Positions 35,704 through 43,564 of a stretch of 64,000 nt of DNA are shown here, one piece after another. How positions within the stretch are numbered: the stretch's first letter is position 1; each line of letters starts with the position of its first letter. Location: positions 4,601,501-4,665,500 of the forward strand of contig NZ_CP150269.1 in NCBI RefSeq assembly GCF_037976825.1. The letters are read 5' to 3'. Made by a program: the position numbers and the translations under genes. Below the pieces are notes generated by a model that was not told where the DNA came from, did no database searches, and was given only the letters and a program-made list of their open reading frames with translations. The stretch is from Paenibacillus sp. FSL K6-1330 (GTDB lineage Bacteria; Bacillota; Bacilli; Paenibacillales; Paenibacillaceae).

Positions 35704-36864
35704 TTAATTCAATCGAAAATAACGATCCTGTGCGACAAGTCCCGACCCTATGATGACCCCATGTTCGTGAAGCTCGGAGCGGACAATCGTGAAGGAATCC
35801 TGAAGCGGTTCCCAGATATACTGTGAGTAGCACAGGTCGGTGATCTCTTCATATACTTCAGGAAACTTGTCCAGAATCTCACCACTCAATATGACGCTGT
35901 CCGGATTGTACATGCTGACGACGTTATTAATCGTAATCGCCATATACGCGAGTGCCCTATCGATTAAATAGGTCGCCCATCGTGTTCCAGCCCGTCTTTC
36001 CGCGAACAGTTCCTCAATCGTACGAACAGGCTTAATCTTGCTGGCTTCCGACAACAAAGACGGTATATTGATATAAGTTTGGAGGCAACCGGCTTTTCCG
36101 CAGTCACACATCATACCTTCAGGATCAACGGTCGTGTGTCCGATTTCCCCCGCGCTATTGGTCACCCCGCGGTAAATCTCCCCTTCCAGGATCAGCGCTG
36201 AGCCTACGCCATTACCGAACCCAAGGAGAACCGTCCGGTTGGAGCCGTATGCCGAGCCTTTAAGCTGCTCTGCCAACGCCTTTACCTTCAGCTCATTGTC
36301 TACGACCGCTTGAAGCCCGGTTAATTCCTTGAGCCTCTCGGCAAGCCTCACATTCTTCCAACCAAGCTGTACCGAGAAATTAACCACTCCGGCATCAACA
36401 TCGATGATGCCCGGCAGTCCAACGCCAATGCCCACCACCCGCCTGCGATCGATATCGCATTCCGCGATGAGTTCTTCAATGGTGTCTGCAATTCGAGCCA
36501 CCGTGGCTTCGGCTGTATCCTCCGACGATCTCGGAAAACTTCCGCTGCACAATACATTTCCCTGAACATCGATGAAGCCAATATGGGCTTGATGGCGATC
36601 GAGCTCAACGCCAATCGAGATGACCGCCGTATCCAGCAGTCTTATTAAGGAAGACTTTCTTCCGCGTCCCGCCGAGGCTTGTTCTTCCGTTTCGTGAACG
36701 TACCCTTCTTCCGTCAGCTCTGACACGATCCGACTGACCGTTGTCGGACTCATTCCCGTCTGTTTGGCAATAGCTGCTCTTGAAATCGGCTGTTCGTTCT
36801 TGATGATTTGGAATACTGTGAGTCTGTTCTGCCGCTTCATAAAGTCTTGATCATGCTTTTTCAT
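35704..36864 (-). CDS. ROK-family transcriptional regulator (XylR/NagC type)
   Basis: Regulator of 386 residues: N-terminal winged helix-turn-helix (about 20-65, ISRAAIAKQTGMSPTTVSRIVSEL) followed by a ROK sugar-binding domain with GVGLPGIIDVDAGVV, GFGNGVGSALIL and the zinc motif GHTTVDPEGMMCDCGKAGCLQ. The kinase phosphate loop is degenerate (ISIGVELDRHQAHIG), as normal for regulators. It opens the operon that ends in a ROK kinase and most likely represses it until a sugar ligand is present. A perfect 11-bp inverted repeat 145-173 bases upstream is a candidate operator. Confidence 0.92.
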   Translation of the reverse strand: MKKHDQDFMKRQNRLTVFQIIKNEQPISRAAIAKQTGMSPTTVSRIVSELTEEGYVHETEEQASAGRGRKSSLIRLLDTAVISIGVELDRHQAHIGFIDVQGNVLCSGSFPRSSEDTAEATVARIADTIEELIAECDIDRRRVVGIGVGLPGIIDVDAGVVNFSVQLGWKNVRLAERLKELTGLQAVVDNELKVKALAEQLKGSAYGSNRTVLLGFGNGVGSALILEGEIYRGVTNSAGEIGHTTVDPEGMMCDCGKAGCLQTYINIPSLLSEASKIKPVRTIEELFAERRAGTRWATYLIDRALAYMAITINNVVSMYNPDSVILSGEILDKFPEVYEEITDLCYSQYIWEPLQDSFTIVRSELHEHGVIIGSGLVAQDRYFRLN

Positions 36865-37008
36865 GAAGACATCCCCTATTTAATTTCACCAGTAGATTAA
36901 TTAGATCATTTTTCCAAATAAAACGATCCGAAATCATCAAAAAACCGTGATTATTATCAAATTTATTATTTTTATTCTCCAGTGATATTAATAATAAAAC
37001 GTGTTTTG

Positions 37009-37037
37009 TAAATGTGTCAATATATATGACACATTTA
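37009..37037. promoter_or_regulatory. Perfect 11-bp inverted repeat, candidate operator
   Basis: TAAATGTGTCA (37009-37019) and TGACACATTTA (37027-37037) around seven A/T bases. It is the strongest palindrome upstream of the ROK regulator operon. Confidence 0.5.
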
Positions 37038-37202
37038 AATTAATATTTTTTTGCTTCTGGAAATGTAAGTGTTTCAATCTTTTGCGAAAGAAATTCATTC
37101 TCGTACATACATACAGATGACCGCGCTTCGTGCACAACATGACATCAACTTAACACGAAGTCTCCTAAAATGTAGATAACAACGTCGTTCCACCTCATAA
37201 AT

Positions 37203-37254
37203 AAAGCCATCTGAGGAAAGAATGATTGGGGCATTCTTCATCTCGGATGGCTTC
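37203..37254 (+). other. Two-part hairpin before a mini reading frame
   Basis: AAGCCATC...GATGGCTT enclosing AAAGAATG/CATTCTTC. It is followed within 10 bases by AGGAGG and an ATG on the plus strand. The 3' side has no T-run, so it is not a standard terminator. Confidence 0.4.
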
Positions 37255-37269
37255 AAAAGGAGGAAATCT

Positions 37270-37317
37270 ATGATATTTCCGGTATTGTCCCAGGTCTTTA
37301 GTTGCTTCCCGGCATGA
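37270..37317 (+). CDS. Possible 15-residue peptide
   Basis: ATG 37270 with AGGAGG exactly 6 bases upstream, coding MIFPVLSQVFSCFPA and then TGA. No gene follows on the plus strand for nearly 1 kb, so it may be the start of a decayed gene or a leader that lost its operon. Coding status uncertain. Confidence 0.25.
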   Translation: MIFPVLSQVFSCFPA

Positions 37318-37545
37318 TCCGCCTAAAACGAATTAAACCACCCGAGAAATAAATTCGAGGTGACCCTCAAATGATCCCGGATGGCTTATGTATAGAGAAC
37401 ACGCATTTTGATTATCATGAAGCAGGTTAACGCTCAATTTTCCAACTAATTATCTTAGCCGCCTTTATTTGTTTACTAGTCTTCTATCTTTAATTAATCT
37501 TTTAATCTCTTATCTCTTTATCTTTAATCTTTTGATCTTTCCCAC

Positions 37546-37728
37546 CAGCGGAGGTTTGAGGATAGCAGATCCTTTGGGAGTCCGTTTCTACCTTACCATT
37601 TCATTCTGGAAACGGACGGACAACAGAGCGGATAGCCTCAAACCGGAGCGCACGGAGTCCGTTTCTACCTTACTTATTCCATTCAGGAAACGGACGGACA
37701 ACAGAGCGGATAGCCTCAAACCGGAGCG
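37546..37728 (+). repeat. Dispersed repeat, family 2, copies 2 and 3 in tandem
   Basis: Copy 2 (37546-37650) is complete: CAGCGGAGGTTTGAGGATAG, GTCCGTTTC/GGAAACGGAC and GATAGCCTCAAACCGGAGCG. Copy 3 (37653-37728) lacks the first arm. Short fragments ACCGGAGCG follow. The block lies against the 3' end of the ferredoxin gene. Confidence 0.85.
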
Positions 37729-37745
37729 AACCAAACCGGAGCGAC

Positions 37746-37982
37746 CTACTTGTTTTTGTAATATTCAACCGCTTTATCAAAATAATGCTTCTGGTCTTCC
37801 GGCAGATCCTCAAAATAGAAAATGGCCGCAACCGGACAAGCCGCTTCGCAAGCCCCGCAGGAAATACAAATATCGGTATCGATATAGAACTGGTCATCTC
37901 CTTCTTCTATGCAATCCACAGGGCAAACGTCAACGCATTCTCCCGCTTTCTCTTCAATACAAGCTGAGCCAATAACATACAT
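37746..37982 (-). CDS. 4Fe-4S ferredoxin (two-cluster type)
   Basis: Small ferredoxin of 78 residues. Cluster motifs: GECVDVCPVDCI near the N-terminus and the classical CISCGACEAACPVA (C-x2-C-x2-C-x3-CP), giving ligands for two clusters of the 3Fe/4Fe-4S kind as in B. subtilis Fer. The tail EDLPEDQKHYFDKAVEYYKNK is typical of Bacillota ferredoxins. ATG 37982 has GGTGG 7 bases upstream; 12 more codons are open but less likely. Cytoplasmic electron carrier. It is divergent from a SufR-like regulator, which may control it. Confidence 0.93.
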   Translation of the reverse strand: MYVIGSACIEEKAGECVDVCPVDCIEEGDDQFYIDTDICISCGACEAACPVAAIFYFEDLPEDQKHYFDKAVEYYKNK

Positions 37983-38269
37983 CCGTATTCCACCTTCCGT
38001 AGTGTAATAATCTTTCAAATATTCGACTGGCTATCATTGCAAAAAGCTCAAACTTCATCAATTCCTTAGTTTTCTATACTTTTTATACTAAAATATATCA
38101 TAATTATGTGGTTAATCATGCCAATTGTCAATAAACCGCGTGATGATAGCCTCAAAACAGCCATTCCGGTTGACTTATAGAAAGTAAAGACATAAGATGA
38201 GACATATTGCTTTTTAACCTTTTTTGTTAAAAAAGAAAGCATTCATCGAGAAACAAGGCGGTGATTATA

Positions 38270-38917
38270 GTGGATCAAGAAGTCGCATACAGTACTCGCG
38301 AGTATATCATGCAAATGTTAAAAATAAATGGTGAACTCAGCACAAAATCCATTACCGAGGCACTGGGCATAACAGGGATGGCCGTTCGGCGCCATCTGGA
38401 GAGCTTGAAGAGCGAGGGTTACATCACCTATCGAACCGTGAAACAACCGATGGGAAGACCCGTCTCCTTATATAGTCTTACGGAATCCGCCGAAGATTTT
38501 TTCCCTAAGAACTATCATGCACTTGCACTCGATCTGCTGAACGAGCTGCAGGACGAGGCCGGTGATGAAATGATTTCACGGCTGTTCGACAAGCGTAAGG
38601 ATACATTGCTGAACAAGTACACGCCTACGGTGAAAGCCGATGCGCTCGAAGATCGAGTTGCAGCCCTGGCCCAGGTTCAGAATGACAACGGATATATGGT
38701 GGATTACAAAAAAGTCAACGAAGAAGAATATCTCCTCGAAGAACTGAACTGCCCCATATCCCAAGTAGCCAACCGGTACCAACACGCATGCCGCTGTGAG
38801 CTTGACCTGTTTCAATCCTTGCTGGAGGCGGATGTGGAACGTACCGAGTGCCTTGCCAAGGGTGACAAAAAATGCGTCTACCGTATTCGAAAACAAACCG
38901 AAGCCAAACAAACATAA
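38270..38917 (+). CDS. SufR/DeoR-like transcriptional regulator with C-terminal cysteine cluster
   Basis: Regulator of 215 residues. N-terminal winged helix (TREYIMQMLKINGELSTKSI, EALGITGMAVRRHLESLKSEG, GRPVSLYSLT wing), then a helical domain and a C-terminal cysteine pattern C-x12-C-x-C-x17-C-x7-C within residues 160-208. This is the layout of SufR-type regulators, where cysteines bind a Fe-S cluster that senses iron/sulfur status. GTG 38270 preferred, since AAGGCGG lies 8 bases upstream. The divergent gene encodes a ferredoxin, supporting a Fe-S link. Family assignment good, ligand inferred. Confidence 0.85.
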   Translation: MDQEVAYSTREYIMQMLKINGELSTKSITEALGITGMAVRRHLESLKSEGYITYRTVKQPMGRPVSLYSLTESAEDFFPKNYHALALDLLNELQDEAGDEMISRLFDKRKDTLLNKYTPTVKADALEDRVAALAQVQNDNGYMVDYKKVNEEEYLLEELNCPISQVANRYQHACRCELDLFQSLLEADVERTECLAKGDKKCVYRIRKQTEAKQT

Positions 38918-38936
38918 TATCTGTTATTGCCACTTC

Positions 38937-38969
38937 AGGCTCCTTCCATACAGGAAGGGGCCTTTTTTT
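38937..38969 (+). terminator. Terminator of the SufR-like gene
   Basis: AGGC-CCTTCC/GGAAGG-GGCCT with a 5-nt loop followed by seven T, 20 bases after the stop. Confidence 0.92.
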
Positions 38970-38973
38970 GTTA

Positions 38974-39083
38974 AGAGATAAGAAAGTATAAACTTCAGAG
39001 GCTTACCCACCTTATCTCGCAAGAAAAACTTCCGCTATATGCGGTCTGTCTTCTGAGAAAGTACGTCGATAGACGTTTTTCTT
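38974..39083 (-). repeat. Dispersed intergenic repeat, family 1, copy B (inverted)
   Basis: On the minus strand: AAGAAAAACGTCTATCGACG, then TTTCTCAGAAGACAGACCGC, GTTTTTCTTGCGAGATA and TTTATACTTTCTTATC. Opposite orientation to copy A. Confidence 0.85.
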
Positions 39084-39139
39084 ATTGTACTTGTCCTATC
39101 TTATTCTCTTAAATTGCAAGACATGTACAATTCTTTGAA

Positions 39140-40225
39140 TTATTTCAGCACCAGCAGTCGATCATCCTGATCGGAGGGCACCCCACGGCCATCGGTATTG
39201 TTGGTAATGACATAAGTTTTGCCATCATGGACTTTGACGTCTCTTAATCGGCCTTCCCCCTCCAATACCAACTCAAGTGAGGCATTCTCCGGCTGAAATC
39301 GGTACAGCTTCTGGCCGCGAAGGGTGGCCACGTACATGTGATCCTCCTCATCAAAAGCGATGCCTGATGGAGCAATAGCCGTTTCACTGCTGTGGTAGAG
39401 CGGGGATTTCATTCCCTCTTGCTGTTCATCTCCAATAATCTCGGGCCAGCCGTAATTGCTGCCAGCCGTGATCTCATTAATCTCATCATGTCCGCCGGGT
39501 GTGCCGGACGGTCCATGCTCTGAGCTGTAGAACTCACCTTCCGAATTCCAAGCCAACCCCTGCGAATTCCGATGCCCTAACGTATAGACATAAGAGCCTG
39601 CAGTGGGATTATCCGCCGGGACCTTGCCATCCAGCGTCAATCGCAATATTTTGCCTGCTAGACTTTCCTGGTTTTGCGCAAGCTCTCCTTCACCTGAATC
39701 TCCCGTTGTTACGTAGAGCATCTCGTCGGGTCCGATCGCAATTCTGCCGCCGTTATGTACGTTAGAGCCGGGAATGCGCTCAAGAAAGACATGCGACTCT
39801 GTCCATTGATTCCCCTCCTGCTTTAGAAGGACCAACCGGTTCATGACTTTTCCATCCTGATTATAGGTGTGGTAGGCGAAGGCCTTGCCGGAATTTTGAA
39901 AATCAGGGGCTAACGCAAAGCCCAGAAATCCGCCTTCTCCTTGATGAGCGACCGGCTTCTCGGTATGTACCGACTGTCTGGTAAAAGTGCCGTCCTGGAT
40001 CTGAACGATATTTCCTTCCCGCTCGCTAATATAAATCGTATCGCCGTCAAAATCGATAGACCAAGGTGTCCTCAACTGCTCTGCAAGCACTTGATAAGCG
40101 GAATCATTTTTTTCCTCCCGATGATCTTCCTGCCTCCCTTCTTCCTTAGAAGGAGAAGACTGTGTACAGGCAGTAATAAGCAGCAAAGCTGCAATTAAAG
40201 TTGCCCCAACCACCATTCGTTTCAA
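39140..40225 (-). CDS. PQQ-dependent sugar dehydrogenase-like lipoprotein
   Basis: Exported lipoprotein of 361 residues: lipobox ITAC (Cys20), charged tether, then a six-bladed beta-propeller of the glucose/sorbosone dehydrogenase family (soluble-GDH/YliI-like). Typical stretches: RTPWSIDFDGDTIYISEREG, GEGGFLGFALAPDF, VHNGGRIAIGPDEMLYVTTGD and SEHGPSG. In homologues the His-Asp and Arg around these loops bind PQQ and Ca2+. TTG 40225 (GGAGGTG 7 bases upstream). Probable aldose oxidation at the membrane; PQQ synthesis genes are not in the window, so the cofactor would be scavenged or the activity lost. Confidence 0.9.
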   Translation of the reverse strand: MKRMVVGATLIAALLLITACTQSSPSKEEGRQEDHREEKNDSAYQVLAEQLRTPWSIDFDGDTIYISEREGNIVQIQDGTFTRQSVHTEKPVAHQGEGGFLGFALAPDFQNSGKAFAYHTYNQDGKVMNRLVLLKQEGNQWTESHVFLERIPGSNVHNGGRIAIGPDEMLYVTTGDSGEGELAQNQESLAGKILRLTLDGKVPADNPTAGSYVYTLGHRNSQGLAWNSEGEFYSSEHGPSGTPGGHDEINEITAGSNYGWPEIIGDEQQEGMKSPLYHSSETAIAPSGIAFDEEDHMYVATLRGQKLYRFQPENASLELVLEGEGRLRDVKVHDGKTYVITNNTDGRGVPSDQDDRLLVLK

Positions 40226-40248
40226 AATCCAGCACCTCCCGGGTAATT

Positions 40249-41448
40249 TTATAGCTCCGGTGTCATCATCTGGATGCCTTGCTCCATGTCCAGCAAGGAA
40301 CGCAACACAATATCCTCATCGCTAAACGATTCGATCTGGCTGCCTGCTACATAACGGGTCTCATGTCCTCGTCCGGTAATAATGATCCTGTCCTCGTCAC
40401 CTGCCAATTCCACAGCTCGTTGAATGGCTTCTTTACGATTCAGGATCACCTCCCAATTCCCCGCTTCATGCGAGGTTAAGCCACCCAGCATCTCAGCCAT
40501 AATCTGCTCCGGATCCTCCGAGAACGAATTGTCTGTCGTGAACAATACATAATCCGAATACGAAGCTGCAATGTCCGCCATGAGCGGACGTTTCAAGCGA
40601 TCTCTTTCGCCCCGGCAGCCCATCACGCATATCATTTTTCCTGAAGTGATTTCTTTGGCGGATTGCAAAGTTGCCTTAAGTCCACCTGGATTATGCGCAT
40701 AATCCACAACCACGTGAAATCTTCGTCCTGTTTCTATTTCTTGAAATCGTCCATGAACCCCTGCAAATTGGTGAAGACTTCTACGGATTTCTTCAAGCGT
40801 TACCCCTTCCAGCAAACAAGTGGTCATGGCAGCAAGTGCGTTATACACATTGTGAACACCATGCACCTTCAGACTGAAGTCGCCGTGTCCCCATGGCGTT
40901 TCTACATGGAATGTGCAACCTTCACGCATGTTTTGAATTTGTGTTGCCCGAACATCAGCCTCGTTACGAATGCCATAAGTTACGATCTGTGCGGATGTAC
41001 GTTTTGCATAATAGGACGATGCTTCATCATCCGCATTCAGGACTGCCTTCTTCAGCATATCACGGTTACTGTTACCGATCTGGGCGAACAAAAGCTCCTT
41101 CGTATTGCGATAGCCCTCCATATTCTGGTGGAAGTCCAGATGATCATGCGTTAAATTCGTAAAGACCACGGTCTGAAAATCGCATCCGCGCACTCTCCCC
41201 ATATCCAATCCGTGCGAAGACACTTCCAACACGGCATAGGCCCCGCCATGAGTGACCATCGTGTGAAAATAACGCTGCAGTTGGATCGTATCCGGCGTGG
41301 TATTCAGCGTCTTCTCCATATGATCTCCGATCTTCATGTAAAGTGTGCCAATAATGCCCGTTTTGCGGTGAGCGTCATTAAGTATTTTTTCTACCATATG
41401 GGTTGTCGTTGTCTTGCCGTTCGTCCCGGTAATTCCGATCAGCTTCAA
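40249..41448 (-). CDS. MurE-like Mur ligase, central and C-terminal domains (frame-disrupted gene)
   Basis: Mur ligase of 399 residues lacking its N-terminal domain, which lies in another frame immediately upstream. ATP site GITGTNGKTTTTH (5-17), LEVSSHGL, the carbamylated-lysine region and the C-terminal HGRFQ and DYAHNPGGL motifs are intact. The residue set DNPR, which recognises meso-diaminopimelate in MurE, reads D-N-S-F here. Expression would need the TTG at 41448, which has no clear ribosome binding site, or a +1 shift. Probably a paralogue of the main murE, perhaps using another amino acid, or a decaying gene. It ends 23 bases before the PQQ-type gene start. Confidence 0.72.
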   Translation of the reverse strand: MKLIGITGTNGKTTTTHMVEKILNDAHRKTGIIGTLYMKIGDHMEKTLNTTPDTIQLQRYFHTMVTHGGAYAVLEVSSHGLDMGRVRGCDFQTVVFTNLTHDHLDFHQNMEGYRNTKELLFAQIGNSNRDMLKKAVLNADDEASSYYAKRTSAQIVTYGIRNEADVRATQIQNMREGCTFHVETPWGHGDFSLKVHGVHNVYNALAAMTTCLLEGVTLEEIRRSLHQFAGVHGRFQEIETGRRFHVVVDYAHNPGGLKATLQSAKEITSGKMICVMGCRGERDRLKRPLMADIAASYSDYVLFTTDNSFSEDPEQIMAEMLGGLTSHEAGNWEVILNRKEAIQRAVELAGDEDRIIITGRGHETRYVAGSQIESFSDEDIVLRSLLDMEQGIQMMTPEL

Positions 41449-41737
41449 AAAAAGCGTTTGCGAGAATCGGCAGAATTCTTCGGGTATCCGGTACCGTTAT
41501 ACGCGTTACGTTTCCTGGAAGCACTGGCAGCTCCCGCTCAGCTACAATGGCAACTGCGCCGTTGCTTATCGCATGCCGGGCATAATCATGGCCGTCCACG
41601 TGAAAGCCCGGAACACAGACAAACAGGCCTCCAGGCCGAATCTCTCTTGAATCTGTATCCAAGTTCGTGATATCCACGGAAGTACTGCCCGTTATCGTCT
41701 TAAGTATCAGCTGATCCGTCAGTGATTTCAGAATCAT
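41378..41737 (-). pseudogene. MurE-like N-terminal domain fragment, out of frame with the rest
   Basis: The UDP-MurNAc-binding N-terminal domain: ITNLDTDSREIRPGGLFVCV, GHDYARHAISNGAVAIVAE and DTRRILPILANAFF. A run of seven T (complement of 41447-41453) then puts translation out of frame and it stops at 41378. Removing one T joins it in frame with the ATP-binding part, but even then the usual linker of about seven residues is missing, which suggests a real deletion instead of a sequencing slip. ATG 41737 has GAGG 8 bases upstream. Confidence 0.7.
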
Positions 41738-41895
41738 GTCAGGTTCCTCATCTCGTGATGTAATCAAAATCCCATGGTCAGTGGCAGTATGATATATAAG
41801 ATGTAGAATTTACGACGATGTATCGTTTTAACCAGTATTTCTTATTAACCTAACCAAGCAAAGGCATTCTGAAACTGAAAAAGGAGGATTCCGTG

Positions 41896-41991
41896 ATGAT
41901 CAAGCTCGATCGTGCGCACAGGGAGCAGTGCGCACGATGTCTACTAACCCTCCCATATACTGGAACCTCCATTTGGCTCCTGCGTATTTAA
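41896..41991 (+). CDS. Possible 31-residue peptide
   Basis: ATG 41896 (or GTG one codon earlier) follows AAAGGAGG by 5-8 bases. The product starts MIKLDRAHREQCARCL. An 11-bp perfect hairpin (ATCGTGCGCAC 41909-41919, GTGCGCACGAT 41928-41938) lies within the coding part, so this may be a regulated leader. No homologue recognised. Confidence 0.3.
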   Translation: MIKLDRAHREQCARCLLTLPYTGTSIWLLRI

Positions 41992-42062
41992 CATCAAGGG
42001 GTTGATCTTATGTTTTACTAATACTCTATGCTCTGATCATAACGGTCAACGTTCTGATCGTT

Positions 42063-42254
42063 TTGTTCGGCTTGTATGTCTTCAATCATCCAGATAATGA
42101 TTGGTTACGAATGTTCAATGGAATTCCTGAGGATGTAGAACAAGATGATATTGATTTATTGAAAATTAAATTCAGGGCTGTAATCGCAATAATAGTCGGT
42201 CTGATCATGGGTTCGTTTTCGGTATTGCAGGTCATCGTTACACATATTGGGTAG
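42063..42254 (+). CDS. Small membrane protein, start damaged or non-standard
   Basis: At least 63 residues from TTG 42063: end of helix 1, a hydrophilic acidic loop (GIPEDVEQDDIDLLKIK) and helix 2 (AVIAIIVGLIMGSFSVLQVI). The same frame is open upstream for 17 codons that encode the rest of helix 1 (LLILYALIITVNVLIVLFG), but contains no usual start. A good ribosome binding site and ATG (42010) exist in another frame that stops after three codons. A one-base indel would restore a two-helix protein of about 82 residues. Function unknown. Confidence 0.5.
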   Translation: MFGLYVFNHPDNDWLRMFNGIPEDVEQDDIDLLKIKFRAVIAIIVGLIMGSFSVLQVIVTHIG

Positions 42255-42381
42255 GGAGGTAAATCATTTGTTTCCAATGCTAGTTGGTGTGATACTGAAA
42301 TAGACGATCATGACATTTTAAAGGTGCAAGCACTTGGAATTTTAATTCCAACAAATTCATTTGAAATGAGGTAAATATATC

Positions 42382-42495
42382 ATGAGAAAGATTAACTGGC
42401 CCGGACGAACCAAGTTAGAAAATTCATCTGGTAACGCCTCTCTGGTTCTGGATGTAATTCTCTATATCCCTCGTTGGATAATGAGGCTTTTTTAG
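42382..42495 (+). CDS. Possible 37-residue peptide with hydrophobic C-terminus
   Basis: ATG 42382 with GAGGT 9 bases upstream. The product begins MRKINWPGRTKLENSSG and ends LVLDVILYIPRWIMRLF, an amphipathic or membrane-seeking helix. The stop lies in a T-rich tract. Follows the two-helix membrane protein by 130 bases. Coding status rests on the start site and composition only. Confidence 0.3.
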   Translation: MRKINWPGRTKLENSSGNASLVLDVILYIPRWIMRLF

Positions 42496-42699
42496 TGGAG
42501 GGTATTCGCTCCATCACCTTGTCCGGTTGCAATCGGGAATCACTTAAAGAATGTGATGACTGGAAGTCTTAACCATGTTACGCTGGAAGTAAGCGGTTGC
42601 AACACCAATGTTGCCAGATGTTAATGCAGCCTGCCAATAAAGGATGTGTACAGAGGATCCGCTACGCTACTCCATATCTGCTTGAAAGGAGAACCATCG

Positions 42700-43554
42700 A
42701 TGGGACCGTTCACTGACGATTTGCTTCAAAATAAAGTCGTATTGATCACGGGAGGCGCCACGGGGCTGGGGCGTGCCATGGGGGAGAAATTCGCCCAGCT
42801 TGGCGCCAAACTCGCCATCTGCGGACGCCGTGAGGAAGTTCTGCAGCAAACGGCCGAAGAATTAAGACAGCAGGGCTGTGAGGTATGGTACAAGAGCTGC
42901 GATGTACGGGACCCTGCACAGATCTCGGAACTTGTTGAAGCGGCAGAGCAGCATTACGGAGGCATTGATGTGCTTGTCAACAATGCAGCCGGGAATTTTA
43001 TCAGCCCCACGGAGCGTCTCTCCCCTCGGGCTGTAGATGCCGTGCTGAACATTGTGCTGCACGGCACCTTCTACGCAACCCTTGAAGTCGGCAAACGCTG
43101 GATTGAACAGGGCAAAAGCGGAACGATGCTCAACATCGTCACAACATATGCCTCGACAGGCTCTGGCTACGTGGTCCCTTCGGCAGCTGCAAAAGCGGGC
43201 GTGCTTGCGCTGACACGGTCCCTCGCGGTGGAATGGGCTCCTTACGGCATCCGTCAGGTAGCGATCGCCCCGGGTCCGTTCCCGACCGAAGGCGCCTGGT
43301 CAAGATTATCGCCCACACCGGAACTGGAACAGAAAATGATCGACCGCATCCCCCTGAAGCGCGTAGGGGACGCAGAAGAACTGGCCAATCTCGCCGCGTA
43401 TCTCATTTCCGATTATGCCGGTTATATTAATGGTGACGTGATCACCATCGATGGCGGCGAATGGCTGAGGGGTGCGGGGCAATTCAACGACTTGGCGGAA
43501 GTGACCCATGAGCAATGGGACCGTCTGGCCGAACTGACACGCAAAGGCAAATAA
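42700..43554 (+). CDS. SDR oxidoreductase, 2,4-dienoyl-CoA reductase-like
   Basis: Short-chain dehydrogenase of 284 residues. NAD(P)-binding TGGATGLG, the NNAAGNFISP motif typical of 2,4-dienoyl-CoA reductases, and PSAAAKAGVLALT, where the classical catalytic Tyr of YxxxK is replaced by Ala-type residues with the Lys kept, again as in dienoyl-CoA reductases. The tail GEWLRGAGQFNDLAEVT is also characteristic. It would reduce polyunsaturated acyl-CoA in beta-oxidation. ATG 42700 (AAAGGAG 8 bases upstream). Monocistronic; no other fatty-acid genes nearby. Confidence 0.9.
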   Translation: MGPFTDDLLQNKVVLITGGATGLGRAMGEKFAQLGAKLAICGRREEVLQQTAEELRQQGCEVWYKSCDVRDPAQISELVEAAEQHYGGIDVLVNNAAGNFISPTERLSPRAVDAVLNIVLHGTFYATLEVGKRWIEQGKSGTMLNIVTTYASTGSGYVVPSAAAKAGVLALTRSLAVEWAPYGIRQVAIAPGPFPTEGAWSRLSPTPELEQKMIDRIPLKRVGDAEELANLAAYLISDYAGYINGDVITIDGGEWLRGAGQFNDLAEVTHEQWDRLAELTRKGK

Positions 43555-43564
43555 CCTCATATTT

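Larger units (their letters stand above)
36865..37545. other. Long AT-rich control region upstream of the ROK operon
   Basis: About 680 bases without a supported protein gene. It contains the inverted repeat at 37009-37037, a hairpin at 37203-37254 and a 15-codon frame with a perfect ribosome binding site at 37270-37317. The remaining sequence (37320-37545) shows pyrimidine-rich tracts and nothing recognisable. Confidence 0.5.
41768..42699. other. Interval with several very small reading frames
   Basis: No gene longer than about 65 codons. It holds a 31-codon frame with an internal hairpin, a two-helix membrane protein with a damaged start, an 18-base palindrome (TTGGAATT-TT-AATTCCAA at 42334-42351) and a 37-codon frame. 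The rest, 42500-42690, shows nothing recognisable. Confidence 0.5.

Noticed and set aside
37469..37975. A 168-codon plus-strand frame with repeated peptide motifs
   Set aside because: It runs through two copies of the dispersed repeat and then antisense to the ferredoxin gene.
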